The position numbers and the translations under genes are program-made. Shown piece by piece: positions 43,189 to 53,034 of a DNA stretch of 64,000 nucleotides. The stretch comes from Lachnospiraceae bacterium G41. GTDB taxonomy: Bacteria > Bacillota > Clostridia > Lachnospirales > Lachnospiraceae. The stretch is taken from NCBI GenBank assembly GCA_900100245.1, contig FNEU01000001.1, forward strand, positions 482,737 to 546,736. The letters are read 5' to 3'. A model generated the notes under the pieces. It made no database searches, was not told where the DNA came from, and saw only the letters and a program-made list of their open reading frames with translations. Numbering within the stretch: the first letter of the stretch is position 1; each line of letters opens with the position of its first letter.

Positions 43189-44553
43189 TTATTTGCTCAT
43201 AAAAGAAACGCACTTTTCCACGAATTTTATGGCAAACGAAGGGTTCGAAGGGAAATAAAGATGCGGAAATCCGGCCCATACATTATCAAAATCCTTAACC
43301 GCTTCGTACGTCCTGCCGGTAAAAGGCTTCGTGCAGATTACGTCACTTCCGTTATCGTCAGAGTCGAAATAGTGGAATTCGTGCCCCTTTATCTCTTCGC
43401 CCTCGTCAAGGAAATTGGGGCTTTTTTCTTTTAATGTGACATAACCGAATCTGACGGGCTTTCCTTTGAATTTCAGTTCTCCGTCAAAGATGCCTGTAGT
43501 TATGTAAACCACTCCGTCCTTATCTTCTATGCTCTTTTGAAGATACATAAAGCCTCCGCACTCCGCGAATATCGGCATTTTTGCTTCATAGGCTTTTCTC
43601 ACGGATTCTAGCATCGAAGTGTTTTCGCTTAACTCTTTTAAATGAAGTTCGGGATAGCCGCCCGGAAGGATGAGTCCGGCCACTCCCTCGGGAATACATG
43701 CATCATGAAGGGGTGAGAAGAAAACAATCTTTGCGCCTGCATTTTTAAGTTCAGTCAAATTGTCTTCGTAGATAAAGCAAAAGGCTTCGTCTCGAGCAAC
43801 TGCGATGACGGGCTGTTTTGAATCGTCTTTAACGGTTTCAGGGAGGGCTTCGGCTTCAATATCTTCTGCAGAACCTGCTATTTCTTCCAATTCTTCAAAC
43901 GAAACATTCTTTTCAAAATATCCAGTGAGTTCCTCTAAAACCTCGTCTAAATTTCCCGTATCATCAGGTGTTACGAGCCCTAAATGTCTGCTTGAAAAAG
44001 CACGATCCTTCATATCGGGAATAAAGCCAAGAGCGGAAATATCACACTCTTCTTCAATCAAAGGCTTTAGAATATTAAACATTCCTTCTGAGGTTCTGTT
44101 TAAGATTACGCCTTTTATGAGGTTTTCTTTATCATATGATTTAAATCCCAGAATCTCCGGAATAACTGATCTTCCCATGCCTTTGGCATCAATTACAAGT
44201 AAAATCGGAGTTTTTGTGACTCTCGCAAGATCAAAGGACGAGCCGTCAGCACGCACTCCACCTACTCCGTCGAATAATCCCATCACGCCTTCAAACACAG
44301 CAAAATCAAAACCCGAAGCATTTCTTGCAAAAAGGCTTCGCGTACTTTTCTCACCGGTAAAGAATGTATCCAGATTGTATGAAGGAACGCCCAATGCATT
44401 CTTATGATACATAGGATCGATATAATCGGGACCGCATTTAAAAGATACCGTCTTTATTCCTTTGTTTTTGAGGCTTTTAAGCAGTGCGCAGGTGATTCCG
44501 GTTTTGCCCGAACCGCTCTTTGGTGCCGCTATCATAACTCTTTTGATGTTCAT
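43189..44553 (-). CDS. cbiA: CbiA, cobyrinate a,c-diamide synthase
   Basis: I start it at 44553 (MNIKRVMIA), four bases after the previous stop. The 454-residue glutamine amidotransferase has the ATP loop APKSGSGKTG, the class I amidotransferase Cys in PIFAECGGFMYLQ and the C-terminal GHEFHYFD (His). It amidates the a and c side chains of cob(II)yrinate. It is the last gene of the cobalamin operon. Confidence 0.95.
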   Translation of the reverse strand: MNIKRVMIAAPKSGSGKTGITCALLKSLKNKGIKTVSFKCGPDYIDPMYHKNALGVPSYNLDTFFTGEKSTRSLFARNASGFDFAVFEGVMGLFDGVGGVRADGSSFDLARVTKTPILLVIDAKGMGRSVIPEILGFKSYDKENLIKGVILNRTSEGMFNILKPLIEEECDISALGFIPDMKDRAFSSRHLGLVTPDDTGNLDEVLEELTGYFEKNVSFEELEEIAGSAEDIEAEALPETVKDDSKQPVIAVARDEAFCFIYEDNLTELKNAGAKIVFFSPLHDACIPEGVAGLILPGGYPELHLKELSENTSMLESVRKAYEAKMPIFAECGGFMYLQKSIEDKDGVVYITTGIFDGELKFKGKPVRFGYVTLKEKSPNFLDEGEEIKGHEFHYFDSDDNGSDVICTKPFTGRTYEAVKDFDNVWAGFPHLYFPSNPSFAIKFVEKCVSFMSK

Positions 44554-44557
44554 TTTT

Positions 44558-46570
44558 TTACCTGAATTCAACCGTGCAGATGTATACGGGGTTTTGTGCT
44601 TTCATAAGATGGTACGAGCCTACCTCATCGGATTTGCTCACCTGAAGCTGTACTATGTCGGCTTTTGCGCCTTCAAATTCTTTTAGGATATAGCTTAATT
44701 CTCCTATCGTCTCAAGGCTAATTGCATTTATTACAACTCGCATATCGGGATTTATTTCTTTTAAGGTCTGAAGGATTTCTTTAAGATTTCCTTTGCTGCC
44801 GCCTATAAATGCGTGTGTGGCTTTCTTTAAGTCCTTAAGGCCTTCGGGCGCCATTGCCTTTACGATTTCGATATTATCAAGCAGGAACTTGTTTTTGTTG
44901 GCTTCTATGAGCTCTAAAGCCTCGTCCTTACACTCTATCGCGTAAACCGTGATATCGTTTGAAAGAAGCGCACACTCTACCGCTATGGAGCCCGTACCGC
45001 TTCCGATATCATAAAGGATACTGTCGTTCTTAAGGCCGAGCTTGCAGATGCTTACCTCCCTCACTTCTTCTTTGCTCATCGGAACTTTGCCTCGGATAAA
45101 CTCATCGTCGGACATTCCGGGAGCAACCGCTTTGCCACATGCATCATGATTTATAATCACGCAGGAATAAAGGCCTTCCTCATTTAGTTCTTCACAATCT
45201 TTTGCGGATAGTTTGTTTATTCTTTCGTCTTCGTAGGAGAGCCTGTAGCCTAAATAAATATCGCAGTTAAGTTCTGCTTCTAAAAGACACTTTCCTACTC
45301 TGTTCACATCCTTTACGCCCGATAAAAGCATAAAGGTCTTTTCGTAAGGCTTTATTCTAAGCGCGAGGTTTTTAACTTCTTTGCCGTGAAGACTGATGAT
45401 ATTTACATCCTGTGCGCTAAGTCCAAGCTTTGAACACATATATGAGAACGAGGATATTCCGGGTAAAATCTCAATCTTCATATCAATGTCGGATTTCTCC
45501 TTGAAGGATAAAAGTTCGCAATATAAAGAAGTCGCTCCGCTGTAAAATGATGCGTCTCCCGAGAAAAGAATTGCAATATTTGTCTCGTCTTTTAAGTTTT
45601 CATCACTTATGAGTGATTCGATAAAAGGTATAATTTCCGAAGCTTTGTAATAAGGGTAAACCTTCGCCGAATGTCTGATATTTTCAAGCATTCTCTCGGC
45701 TCCCATAAGGATATCTGCGTTATTGACCGTTTCGGTCACTTCGTGTGTAAAGCCCTGTTTTCCGCCCGGTCCGATGCCTGCGAGCGAGATATTGAGTGAT
45801 TTTTTAAGATTAATATCCGTACCAGTAATTTTTCCTATTTCCGCGCAAGCTTCTTTTATGGAAATACCATCTTCGTCCTCGCAGCCTATAACAAATGCAG
45901 TGATATTTTTATTTACTGCGGCCTCAATCTTCTCATCAAATCCACCTGCAGCACCGCTCTGCTTGCTGACGATAACGGAGATGTTAAATTCATCAATCAG
46001 AGCCTCGTTTAGCTTGCACGAGAACGGTCCCTGCATTGCGATAACGTGGCGGCCTTTGATTCCGCACTCGTCACACGCCTTGATACTTTCTTCGCCGGGA
46101 ATAACTCTCGCATAGATTCTGTCTTTAAGCTCGTCTGTGGCAAATTCTTTTAATTCCTTGCTTCCTGTAGTCAGAAGGATATTTCCTTCCACATCACATA
46201 AAGCTTTGGCGCATTCTTTGACATCATAAAAGAAACAAACATTCGAAGTCTCCTTCGCATCGGTTCTTCTCTTAATGCGATAATACGGTATATTCGTCTC
46301 TTTGCAGGCTTCTTTTATGTTTGCGGTTACTTCCTTGGCATAAGGATGAGTTGCGTCAAATACAGCCGCAAACTCGCCTTTAAGAAGGAATTCACGCATA
46401 GCCTCTTCATCCATTCTGTCGCAATTTACGGTTAAGTAAGGCGTGCTTTCAAGCACTTCCTCGCCGTATTTGGTAGCTACGCAAAGAGTATGTTTAATTT
46501 TCTTGCTTGAAAGGATCTCAGAAAGCCTTCTGCCTTCAGTCGTTCCCGCAAATATCAGTATCTCTTTCAA
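44558..46570 (-). CDS. cbiJET: Fused CbiJ-CbiE-CbiT
   Basis: A TTG at 46570 with GAGG eight bases upstream is the best start: LKEILIFAGTTEGRR is the true CbiJ N terminus, and an upstream ATG at 46654 would add residues shared with the CbiH gene. The roughly 670-residue protein joins cobalt-precorrin-6A reductase (about 1-255), the C5-methyltransferase CbiE (about 257-470, NISLAGIGPGGKQGFT) and the C15-methyltransferase/decarboxylase CbiT (about 485 to the end, YDIGSGTGSIAVECA). It overlaps cbiH by 35 bp. Confidence 0.93.
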   Translation of the reverse strand: MKEILIFAGTTEGRRLSEILSSKKIKHTLCVATKYGEEVLESTPYLTVNCDRMDEEAMREFLLKGEFAAVFDATHPYAKEVTANIKEACKETNIPYYRIKRRTDAKETSNVCFFYDVKECAKALCDVEGNILLTTGSKELKEFATDELKDRIYARVIPGEESIKACDECGIKGRHVIAMQGPFSCKLNEALIDEFNISVIVSKQSGAAGGFDEKIEAAVNKNITAFVIGCEDEDGISIKEACAEIGKITGTDINLKKSLNISLAGIGPGGKQGFTHEVTETVNNADILMGAERMLENIRHSAKVYPYYKASEIIPFIESLISDENLKDETNIAILFSGDASFYSGATSLYCELLSFKEKSDIDMKIEILPGISSFSYMCSKLGLSAQDVNIISLHGKEVKNLALRIKPYEKTFMLLSGVKDVNRVGKCLLEAELNCDIYLGYRLSYEDERINKLSAKDCEELNEEGLYSCVIINHDACGKAVAPGMSDDEFIRGKVPMSKEEVREVSICKLGLKNDSILYDIGSGTGSIAVECALLSNDITVYAIECKDEALELIEANKNKFLLDNIEIVKAMAPEGLKDLKKATHAFIGGSKGNLKEILQTLKEINPDMRVVINAISLETIGELSYILKEFEGAKADIVQLQVSKSDEVGSYHLMKAQNPVYICTVEFR

Positions 46571-47294
46571 TTTTGTATCCTCTTCCGGTAATAAGTTTGC
46601 CGTTAATGATTCGACTCTCGGAGTTTCCGACAAAAACGGTCGTAAACATATCAACTTCGGTGTCTCTTAATTGTTTTAATGTCAGTACTTTGCTCTCTGT
46701 ATTCTCTCGTCCGATATTTCTCACAAGCCCGCAGGGTCTTTCTCCCTCTATGCTTTCAAGCAGTATGTCGCAGGCTTTCTTAAGATAATCTTTTCTTTTA
46801 TGACTCGAAGGGTTGTAAATTGCGATAGCAAAATCGCCTTCGGCTGCTGCCATTAATCTTTTTTCGATTTTCTCCCAAGGAGTAAGCAAATCGCTTAAGC
46901 TGATGATGCAAAAATCATGATTTACGGGCGCTCCCAAAACTGCCGCGCCGCTAAGTGCCGCCGTAATTCCCGCCACCACTTCAATCTCGACCTCAGGGTA
47001 TCTGTCACTTAATTCATACATGAGTGATGCCATTCCGTATACACCCGCGTCACCGCTGCAGATTACCGCGACTTTCTTGCCCTTCATAGCTTCCTCAAAG
47101 GCCATCTCGCATCTTTTTACTTCCTGTCTCATAGGAGTTGAGATAAGTTCCTTTGTCTTAAGGCTCTCTGGTAAAATATCAAGATAAACAGTGTAGCCTA
47201 CAATGCAGTCGCAATCTGATAAAATCTGCTTAGCCTGAAGCGTCATATATTCTTCTTTGCCGGGGCCCATTCCGACCACATAAATCTTATTCAT
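46536..47294 (-). CDS. cbiH: CbiH, precorrin-3B C17-methyltransferase
   Basis: The 252-residue SAM enzyme has VVGMGPGKEEYMTLQAKQ at the start, the SAM loop CSGDAGVYGMA and the CbiH-specific AIAIYNPSSHKRKDYL. It methylates C17 and contracts the ring in the anaerobic route. It overlaps cbiG by 8 bp. Confidence 0.95.
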   Translation of the reverse strand: MNKIYVVGMGPGKEEYMTLQAKQILSDCDCIVGYTVYLDILPESLKTKELISTPMRQEVKRCEMAFEEAMKGKKVAVICSGDAGVYGMASLMYELSDRYPEVEIEVVAGITAALSGAAVLGAPVNHDFCIISLSDLLTPWEKIEKRLMAAAEGDFAIAIYNPSSHKRKDYLKKACDILLESIEGERPCGLVRNIGRENTESKVLTLKQLRDTEVDMFTTVFVGNSESRIINGKLITGRGYKIERDTDICGND

Positions 47295-48342
47295 AATAAT
47301 CTATCTTCCATTCCCTTCTCGCAAACGCAACCGTCACTCCGTTGCCCGCTTTCTTCTTAAAATAAAGCTTTCCACCTTCACCCGCAAGAAGAACGGCTGC
47401 TCTCTCACATATATTGTCAACGCCTGTGGTTTCTTTTACGAAATCAGACGATGAAAAATTGCCTTTTACGGCATTTAACTCATCCGCCGTAAAGGTTACA
47501 AAAGGAATTTTTAAATAGCGTGAAAGCATGTTTAAAGCTTCCTCGTCCTTTTTCAAATCAATCGACGCAATCGCATAAAGGTCACTGAATTCAATACCCT
47601 CTTCATTTAAGCATTCAGTTAAAAAGTCTATTATTTCTTCGAATTCCTTATCTTTTCTGCAGCCGATTCCAAGGATATATTCTCTCGGTCTTAAAACGAT
47701 TTTGGCTCTGTTATAAGCTTTATTATCACTTATCAGAATATCCGCTTTGTAAGGGGGATATTCCGCCATTTTTATTCCTTCGGGAAGCTTACTTTCATCA
47801 ATCTTTCCGTCGGGAGCTGATAAAAGAATCTCTTCTCCGGTTAAAATCTTGGCCGACACTTCTTTAATGCCGTCCCTGTTTTCTATGAAAAGTGAGTTCT
47901 TTTTTGCAAACACATCCACCGCAAATTTTCCGTTTATATCTGTTGCAGTCGTAATGATTGCCTCAGCATTTAATTCATTTGCTAATTTAGTTGAAAGCTC
48001 GTTTGCACCGCCCATATGACCTGAAAGTATGGGGATTACGAAAGAGGCGTTTTCATCTATTACGATGACCGGAATATCATTTAATTTGTCTTTGACAAAA
48101 GGCGAAATAGCTCGTACGGCAATTCCTGTGGCACCTACAAAAATCAGTGCATCATTTTCGTAAAAATTCTTACTCGTCCAGTCGTTTAAGCTTTCACTTA
48201 CTGCATTAATTCCCACTGCATCTTCCGCATAAGAGCATTTTGAATAAAGCGTCAGATTGTCTTCTCTAAAAAGAGACAATGCGCCAAGTCTTTTTATAAC
48301 CTTTATTCCGTTGTTCGTAAAACAAATCGCCGCAAGCTTCAT
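47287..48342 (-). CDS. cbiG: CbiG, cobalt-precorrin-5A hydrolase
   Basis: The 351-residue protein has the CbiG middle motif SGHMGGANELSTKLA near residue 110 and the C-terminal domain with ILGIGCRKDKEFEE. It opens the delta-lactone of cobalt-precorrin-5A in the anaerobic pathway. It lies directly next to cbiF. Confidence 0.94.
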   Translation of the reverse strand: MKLAAICFTNNGIKVIKRLGALSLFREDNLTLYSKCSYAEDAVGINAVSESLNDWTSKNFYENDALIFVGATGIAVRAISPFVKDKLNDIPVIVIDENASFVIPILSGHMGGANELSTKLANELNAEAIITTATDINGKFAVDVFAKKNSLFIENRDGIKEVSAKILTGEEILLSAPDGKIDESKLPEGIKMAEYPPYKADILISDNKAYNRAKIVLRPREYILGIGCRKDKEFEEIIDFLTECLNEEGIEFSDLYAIASIDLKKDEEALNMLSRYLKIPFVTFTADELNAVKGNFSSSDFVKETTGVDNICERAAVLLAGEGGKLYFKKKAGNGVTVAFARREWKIDYYE

Positions 48343-49101
48343 TTATTTTTTTGCCTCACGAAATTCCGTAGAAAAATCAGCCGCATAAAGCTTTGATTTC
48401 TCATAATTTGTATGTGTCAAAACATCACCGACGAGAACTACCGCAGTCTTGGTGATGCCGTTTTCATTCGCTGTTTTTTCAAGTGTTCCAATCGTACAGA
48501 GAAATTTTTTCTCATCATCCCAGGTTGCCTTATATACAAGTGCTGCAGGCGTATCTGCAGTATAACCGCCTTTAATGAGACGCTCGCTTAATTCTTTTAG
48601 GAGGCCTGTTGAAAGATAAATTGCCATCGACGCATGATGTGCTGCGAGACTTTCTATGCTCTCGCTTTCAGGCACCTTGGTCTTTCCTTCCATGCGCGTG
48701 ATGATAAGCGTCTGCGACACGTCGGGAAGCGTATATTCGAGGTTTAAGGATGATGCGGCGCCAAAGCATGCGCTCACACCAGGGCAGCTCTCATAAAAGA
48801 TATTTAACTTATCGAGTTCATCCATCTGCTCTCTGACTGCGCCGTAAATACTGGGCTCACCCGTATGGAGTCTGACAGTAGTTTTGCCGCACTCTTCCGC
48901 AGTCTTAATTACCTCGATAATTTCTTCGAGAGTCATCAGGGCGCTATTGTGTATTTCAGCATTTTCTTTTGCATATTCAAGGAGTTCGGGATTAACTAAG
49001 GAGCCTGCATAGATAATGACATCGGCTTCTTCTAAAAGCCTCATTCCTCTTACCGTTATCAGATCTTTTGCTCCGCATCCCGCGCCTACAAAATAAACCA
49101 T
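48343..49101 (-). CDS. cbiF: CbiF, precorrin-4 C11-methyltransferase
   Basis: The 252-residue enzyme begins YFVGAGCGAKDLITVRG and continues IIYAGSLVNPELL, RLHTGEPSIYGA and the GVSACFGAASSL region, all typical of CbiF/CobM. It methylates C11 of cobalt-precorrin-4. It follows cbiD by 9 bp. Confidence 0.95.
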   Translation of the reverse strand: MVYFVGAGCGAKDLITVRGMRLLEEADVIIYAGSLVNPELLEYAKENAEIHNSALMTLEEIIEVIKTAEECGKTTVRLHTGEPSIYGAVREQMDELDKLNIFYESCPGVSACFGAASSLNLEYTLPDVSQTLIITRMEGKTKVPESESIESLAAHHASMAIYLSTGLLKELSERLIKGGYTADTPAALVYKATWDDEKKFLCTIGTLEKTANENGITKTAVVLVGDVLTHTNYEKSKLYAADFSTEFREAKK

Positions 49102-49110
49102 TTTTATCTC

Positions 49111-50217
49111 CTACTCTTTTATGAGTCGCTCTATAAATTCCGTCGCACCATCACTCTTTGCCAGTTCGCCGAGTTCCTTTGAGAAAAGAACACATTCAAA
49201 CTTAATCTTTCCCTGCGCTCTTTTATCAAGATTGGCACATACTCTCTTTGCCGCATCTTCAAATACTTCATCACATTTGCCGCATTCTTTTAAAAGTTTT
49301 CCTGCTTCTTCGGTAGTTACGCATCCTAAAATCTTTTCAAGAATTTCCATCGGCACATTGTGCTTAATTCCGAGTGCTGTAATTATTTCCATTCTGCAGT
49401 CGGCTTCTTTCGAGTGCGTGTTCATGATGCCGCCGGCTACTTTTATGAGCTTTCCGATATGTCCGACAAACAGGACATCTTTAAAGCCAAGCTCGACTAC
49501 CATATCAACCGTAAGGCCGATGAAGTTGCTACATTTTACACTCTTGTCGAGGTCGTATCCGTAGGTATCCCTCATAAAATCAAGGCCGTAATTGCCCGGT
49601 GATATAGCCACATAATCAAAGCCTAATTCTTTTCTTTGCTTAAGTTCGATTTTAATAGTATCAAGTATGGCCTGCGTGCTCATCGGCTCAACGATTCCGC
49701 TCGTTCCGATGATTGAAATTCCGCCTTCTATTCCGAGTTTCGGATTGAAGGTTTTCTTGGCAATTTCCTCACCTTCGGGTACTGATATTACCACTTTGAT
49801 GCTTTCTTTAATATCAAACAAATCGCAGACATCAAGAACTTCTTTTTCTATCATCTGCCTCGGAACAGTATTAATCGCAGCATCTCCTACGCGACGATCA
49901 AGCCCGGGTTTAGTGACCTTTCCTACGCCCTTTCCGCCTTCGATGATTACTTTGCTTTCACCTGCATTTTCTACGAAGCTTACAGTCGAATAAATCAAAG
50001 CTCCGTTGGTCACGTCAGGATCGTCTCCGCTGTCTTTTTTTACAGCGCAGGAAACCTCTTTTTCACTCATCTTAATATCAAGGATTTCCGCGTTATACGA
50101 AATTCCTTTGGGAGTGTCTATCGTTATGCTTTTTTTCTCTTGGCCGGTAAGCAGCATATACACTGCAGCCTTTGATGCTGCTGCCGCACAGCTTCCGGTA
50201 GTAAAGCCGTTTCTCAT
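49111..50217 (-). CDS. cbiD: CbiD, cobalt-precorrin-5B C1-methyltransferase
   Basis: The 368-residue protein has RNGFTTGSCAAAASKAA at the N terminus, the CbiD signature, and IIGTSGIVEPMS near the middle. It is specific to the anaerobic, early-cobalt pathway, agreeing with CbiK and CbiG. It is 6 bp after cbiC. Confidence 0.95.
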   Translation of the reverse strand: MRNGFTTGSCAAAASKAAVYMLLTGQEKKSITIDTPKGISYNAEILDIKMSEKEVSCAVKKDSGDDPDVTNGALIYSTVSFVENAGESKVIIEGGKGVGKVTKPGLDRRVGDAAINTVPRQMIEKEVLDVCDLFDIKESIKVVISVPEGEEIAKKTFNPKLGIEGGISIIGTSGIVEPMSTQAILDTIKIELKQRKELGFDYVAISPGNYGLDFMRDTYGYDLDKSVKCSNFIGLTVDMVVELGFKDVLFVGHIGKLIKVAGGIMNTHSKEADCRMEIITALGIKHNVPMEILEKILGCVTTEEAGKLLKECGKCDEVFEDAAKRVCANLDKRAQGKIKFECVLFSKELGELAKSDGATEFIERLIKE

Positions 50218-50223
50218 ATTTTT

Positions 50224-50862
50224 CTACATCTGATAAAGTAATGCGTTACAAATGGCGGCGGCGATATTGCTTCCGCCTTTTCTGCCTTCGTTTACAATGT
50301 ACGGAATATCTGTACTCATAATAAGTTCTTTGGATACTTCAACATTAACGAAGCCTACGGGAACACCGATGACAAAGTCCGGTGTGAATTCGCCGCTTTT
50401 GTGCATCTCGTAGAGACTCACAAGTGCGGTGGGTGCGTTGCCTATAGCAAAGATTATGGGCTTACCTATCTTGGCCGCACGCTGCATGCTTACATACGCA
50501 CGCGTTACACCTTTTTCTTTAGCTTCTTTAGCAACATCTTCGTCTGCCATGAAGCAGTGAACTTCTCCGCCGTATTTTGCCAGCGTCTTTTTGTTTATGC
50601 CTGTCAGGCCCATATTGGTGTCTGTCACAATATCGGCTCCGCTTTTAATCAGATTGCAGGCAGTCTTAACCGCATCTTTGGAAAACTTAAGTGTATGCGC
50701 ATAATCAAAATCCGCGCTTGTATGAATTGCGCGCTTAATCACACTTTCGTTTTCTGCAGGTAAAACAATGCCCAATTTATTTAATTCTTCGCCTATAATC
50801 TCAAAACTTCTTTTCTCGATATCCGAAGGAAGAAGCCTTTCGATTTTATCAATCAGTTCCAA
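50224..50862 (-). CDS. cbiC: CbiC, precorrin-8X methylmutase
   Basis: The 212-residue protein has the catalytic His in RAIHTSADFDY near residue 48, and IVTDTNMGLTGINK, FAIGNAPTAL and PVGFVNVEVSKE. It moves a methyl group from C11 to C12 to give cobyrinate. Length is typical. Confidence 0.95.
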   Translation of the reverse strand: MELIDKIERLLPSDIEKRSFEIIGEELNKLGIVLPAENESVIKRAIHTSADFDYAHTLKFSKDAVKTACNLIKSGADIVTDTNMGLTGINKKTLAKYGGEVHCFMADEDVAKEAKEKGVTRAYVSMQRAAKIGKPIIFAIGNAPTALVSLYEMHKSGEFTPDFVIGVPVGFVNVEVSKELIMSTDIPYIVNEGRKGGSNIAAAICNALLYQM

Positions 50863-50874
50863 ATTATATTCCTC

Positions 50875-51903
50875 TTATAAATTCTTAAGCGCTTCTATAA
50901 GCTCTTTGTTCTCTTCATGCGTTCTTACCGCAATCCTGTAATAACCTTCATCAAGGCCTTTAAAATTCGAGCAGTTTCGTAAAAGAATTTCGCGCTTTAA
51001 CAATTCCTCATCAAGTTTTCTTGTATCTTTAATCAGGATAAAATTGCAGGTTGAATCGTATGCTTTAATGTTCAGTCTTTTAAACTCATCGTAAAGAAAA
51101 TCTCTCTCTTCCCTTATAACTTTTTTCGAAGTATCGACATAATCCAGACACTCCGTACAAGCAACACCCGCTGCCTGTCCGAATGCGGAAATATTCCACT
51201 CCGCGAGATGTTTTTTAACCGTTTCGTTAAAGCTTAAATCAGACGAAATCAAGTAGCCGAGTCTTACACCCGGAATCGCAAAAATCTTCGTAAAAGATCT
51301 GATAATGCAAAGGTTTGGATATTCCGTGATTTTGCTTACAAGCGAGTGATTACCCTCGGTAAATTCGATAAAACACTCATCGAGAATCACTCTTATATTT
51401 TTATCTTTAGCTGTCTTTATAATTTCAAGAAGAAGCGAATCATCAATAAGCTTTCCGGTAGGATTGTTCGGATTGGCAAGCACCACAAAATCCAAATCAT
51501 CGGTTAAGGCATTAAGAAAATCATCCGTTATTCCGAAATCGTCTTCCTCTTTCATGAAGTAATAAATGATGTTTTCAGCATTAGGCAAAAACGCATATTC
51601 ATATCCGTAAAAAGAAGGAGTCGCGATAAGAACTTTCGAGGGTTTAAATGCATTGGCAATTCCCATAAAAAGTTCCGAAGAACCGTTTCCGAAGACAAGG
51701 TTTTCTTCTTTTACATCAAGCATTTTGGCTACCGCTTTTGTAAGCTTCTCTGAACGTATATCCGGATATTTTTCGAGTGAATCAATGGCATTTGTTAATG
51801 CATCCTTCACCTTAGAGGGAACGCCGCAGGGATTGATGCTGACCGAAAAATCTATATTCACTTTATTTCTGTAGACGTCTCCGCCATGGATAATTTCACT
51901 CAA
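50875..51903 (-). CDS. cobD: CobD, L-threonine-O-3-phosphate decarboxylase
   Basis: The 342-residue PLP enzyme resembles histidinol-phosphate aminotransferase: FGNGSSELF, LANPNNPTGKLI, LDECFIEF and the PLP lysine in SFTKIFAIPGVRLGY near residue 219. Next to cbiB and cbiC it is best called CobD, supplying aminopropanol phosphate for the nucleotide loop. Confidence 0.9.
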   Translation of the reverse strand: MSEIIHGGDVYRNKVNIDFSVSINPCGVPSKVKDALTNAIDSLEKYPDIRSEKLTKAVAKMLDVKEENLVFGNGSSELFMGIANAFKPSKVLIATPSFYGYEYAFLPNAENIIYYFMKEEDDFGITDDFLNALTDDLDFVVLANPNNPTGKLIDDSLLLEIIKTAKDKNIRVILDECFIEFTEGNHSLVSKITEYPNLCIIRSFTKIFAIPGVRLGYLISSDLSFNETVKKHLAEWNISAFGQAAGVACTECLDYVDTSKKVIREERDFLYDEFKRLNIKAYDSTCNFILIKDTRKLDEELLKREILLRNCSNFKGLDEGYYRIAVRTHEENKELIEALKNL

Positions 51904-51935
51904 TTATCTGACCTCTTCCATGAAAAAATATCTCT

Positions 51936-52994
51936 TTAAAAACCTGCAAACAATAATATCTCCCAGGTTGTTATCAAAATAACCGTACAAATAATCATGC
52001 ATAAAAATGCTGTAATATACATGAGTCTGCATGCTCTTTTTATATCGTCTCTTTCTATGTTTCTGTCTGCATCACCAATATAAGGCTTCTTTACAATTTT
52101 TCCGAAATATGAAGCATCGCCCGCAAGTCTTACCCCGAGAGCACCTGCGCATACCGATTCGGTCTGTGCGGAATTCGGACTTGCGTGATTAAATCTGTCG
52201 CGTTTAAATATCTCTTTGGCTTTCTTTCCGTTATAACCCTTACCGCCTAAAAATGCCGCAAGTATCATCAGATACGCGCTTATTCTGGCGGGTATGAAAT
52301 TTACAAAATCATCGAGTTTTGCGGCTGCTCTTCCGAAATAAAGATACTTGTCGTTCTTGTATCCGATCATCGAGTCCATTGTATTTACGGCCTTGTATAA
52401 AAAGCCTAAAACAGGTCCGCCTAAACATGTAAAAATCATCGGCGCAATCACACCGTCCGAAGTGTTTTCCGCAACGGTTTCAACCGCAGCTTTAACCACA
52501 CCTTCTTCACTTAAGTTCTCTGTATCTCTTCCCACTATCATGGATACCGCATGCCTTGCATCTTCAAGAGTACCTGTATTTAGCGCCTTATACACTTTCA
52601 TGCTCTCACTTTTAAGACTCTTTGTTGCGAGTATGAAGTAAGTAAGAATCGCTTCGACTGCGAGACCTAAATATTTGTTGAAATAATACGACCAGAAACA
52701 TAGTGCTCCGGTTATTAAAAGGGTAATAAACAAAACTGTGATTACCGTTAATAATCCAAAGAAAATCTTTGTGTTCTCAGCCTTTTTATCATCAGTCTTT
52801 CCTGAAGTTTCTTCGCCGGTTGAATCGCTCTCTGCTTTGCTTTTCTTCCCTAAAAAAATCTTCTCGCAAAGACTTATGAGCAGTCCGATTAATCGTACAG
52901 GATGATAGATCCAGTGCGGATCTCCTATCAGAAGATCCAGAAAAAAACCCAGTACAAATGCAATTATATGAAACAGAAGAATTGTCTTAATCAT
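51936..52994 (-). CDS. cbiB: CbiB, adenosylcobinamide-phosphate synthase
   Basis: The 352-residue membrane enzyme starts with FLDLLIGDPHWIYHPVRLIG, the CbiB signature, and has ENTSDGVIAPMIF and NHASPNSAQTESVCAGALGV. A charged insertion near residues 55-75 lengthens it slightly. It attaches the aminopropanol unit to cobyric acid. The order cobD-cbiB is usual. Confidence 0.94.
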   Translation of the reverse strand: MIKTILLFHIIAFVLGFFLDLLIGDPHWIYHPVRLIGLLISLCEKIFLGKKSKAESDSTGEETSGKTDDKKAENTKIFFGLLTVITVLFITLLITGALCFWSYYFNKYLGLAVEAILTYFILATKSLKSESMKVYKALNTGTLEDARHAVSMIVGRDTENLSEEGVVKAAVETVAENTSDGVIAPMIFTCLGGPVLGFLYKAVNTMDSMIGYKNDKYLYFGRAAAKLDDFVNFIPARISAYLMILAAFLGGKGYNGKKAKEIFKRDRFNHASPNSAQTESVCAGALGVRLAGDASYFGKIVKKPYIGDADRNIERDDIKRACRLMYITAFLCMIICTVILITTWEILLFAGF

Positions 52995-53034
52995 TTAACC
53001 AAATATTATCCAATCATCCTAAAAGAAACTTTCA

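Noticed and set aside
46571..46654. ATG at 46654 as start of cbiJET
   Set aside because: The added 28 residues overlap cbiH and do not resemble CbiJ, whose N terminus begins at the TTG with GAGG upstream.
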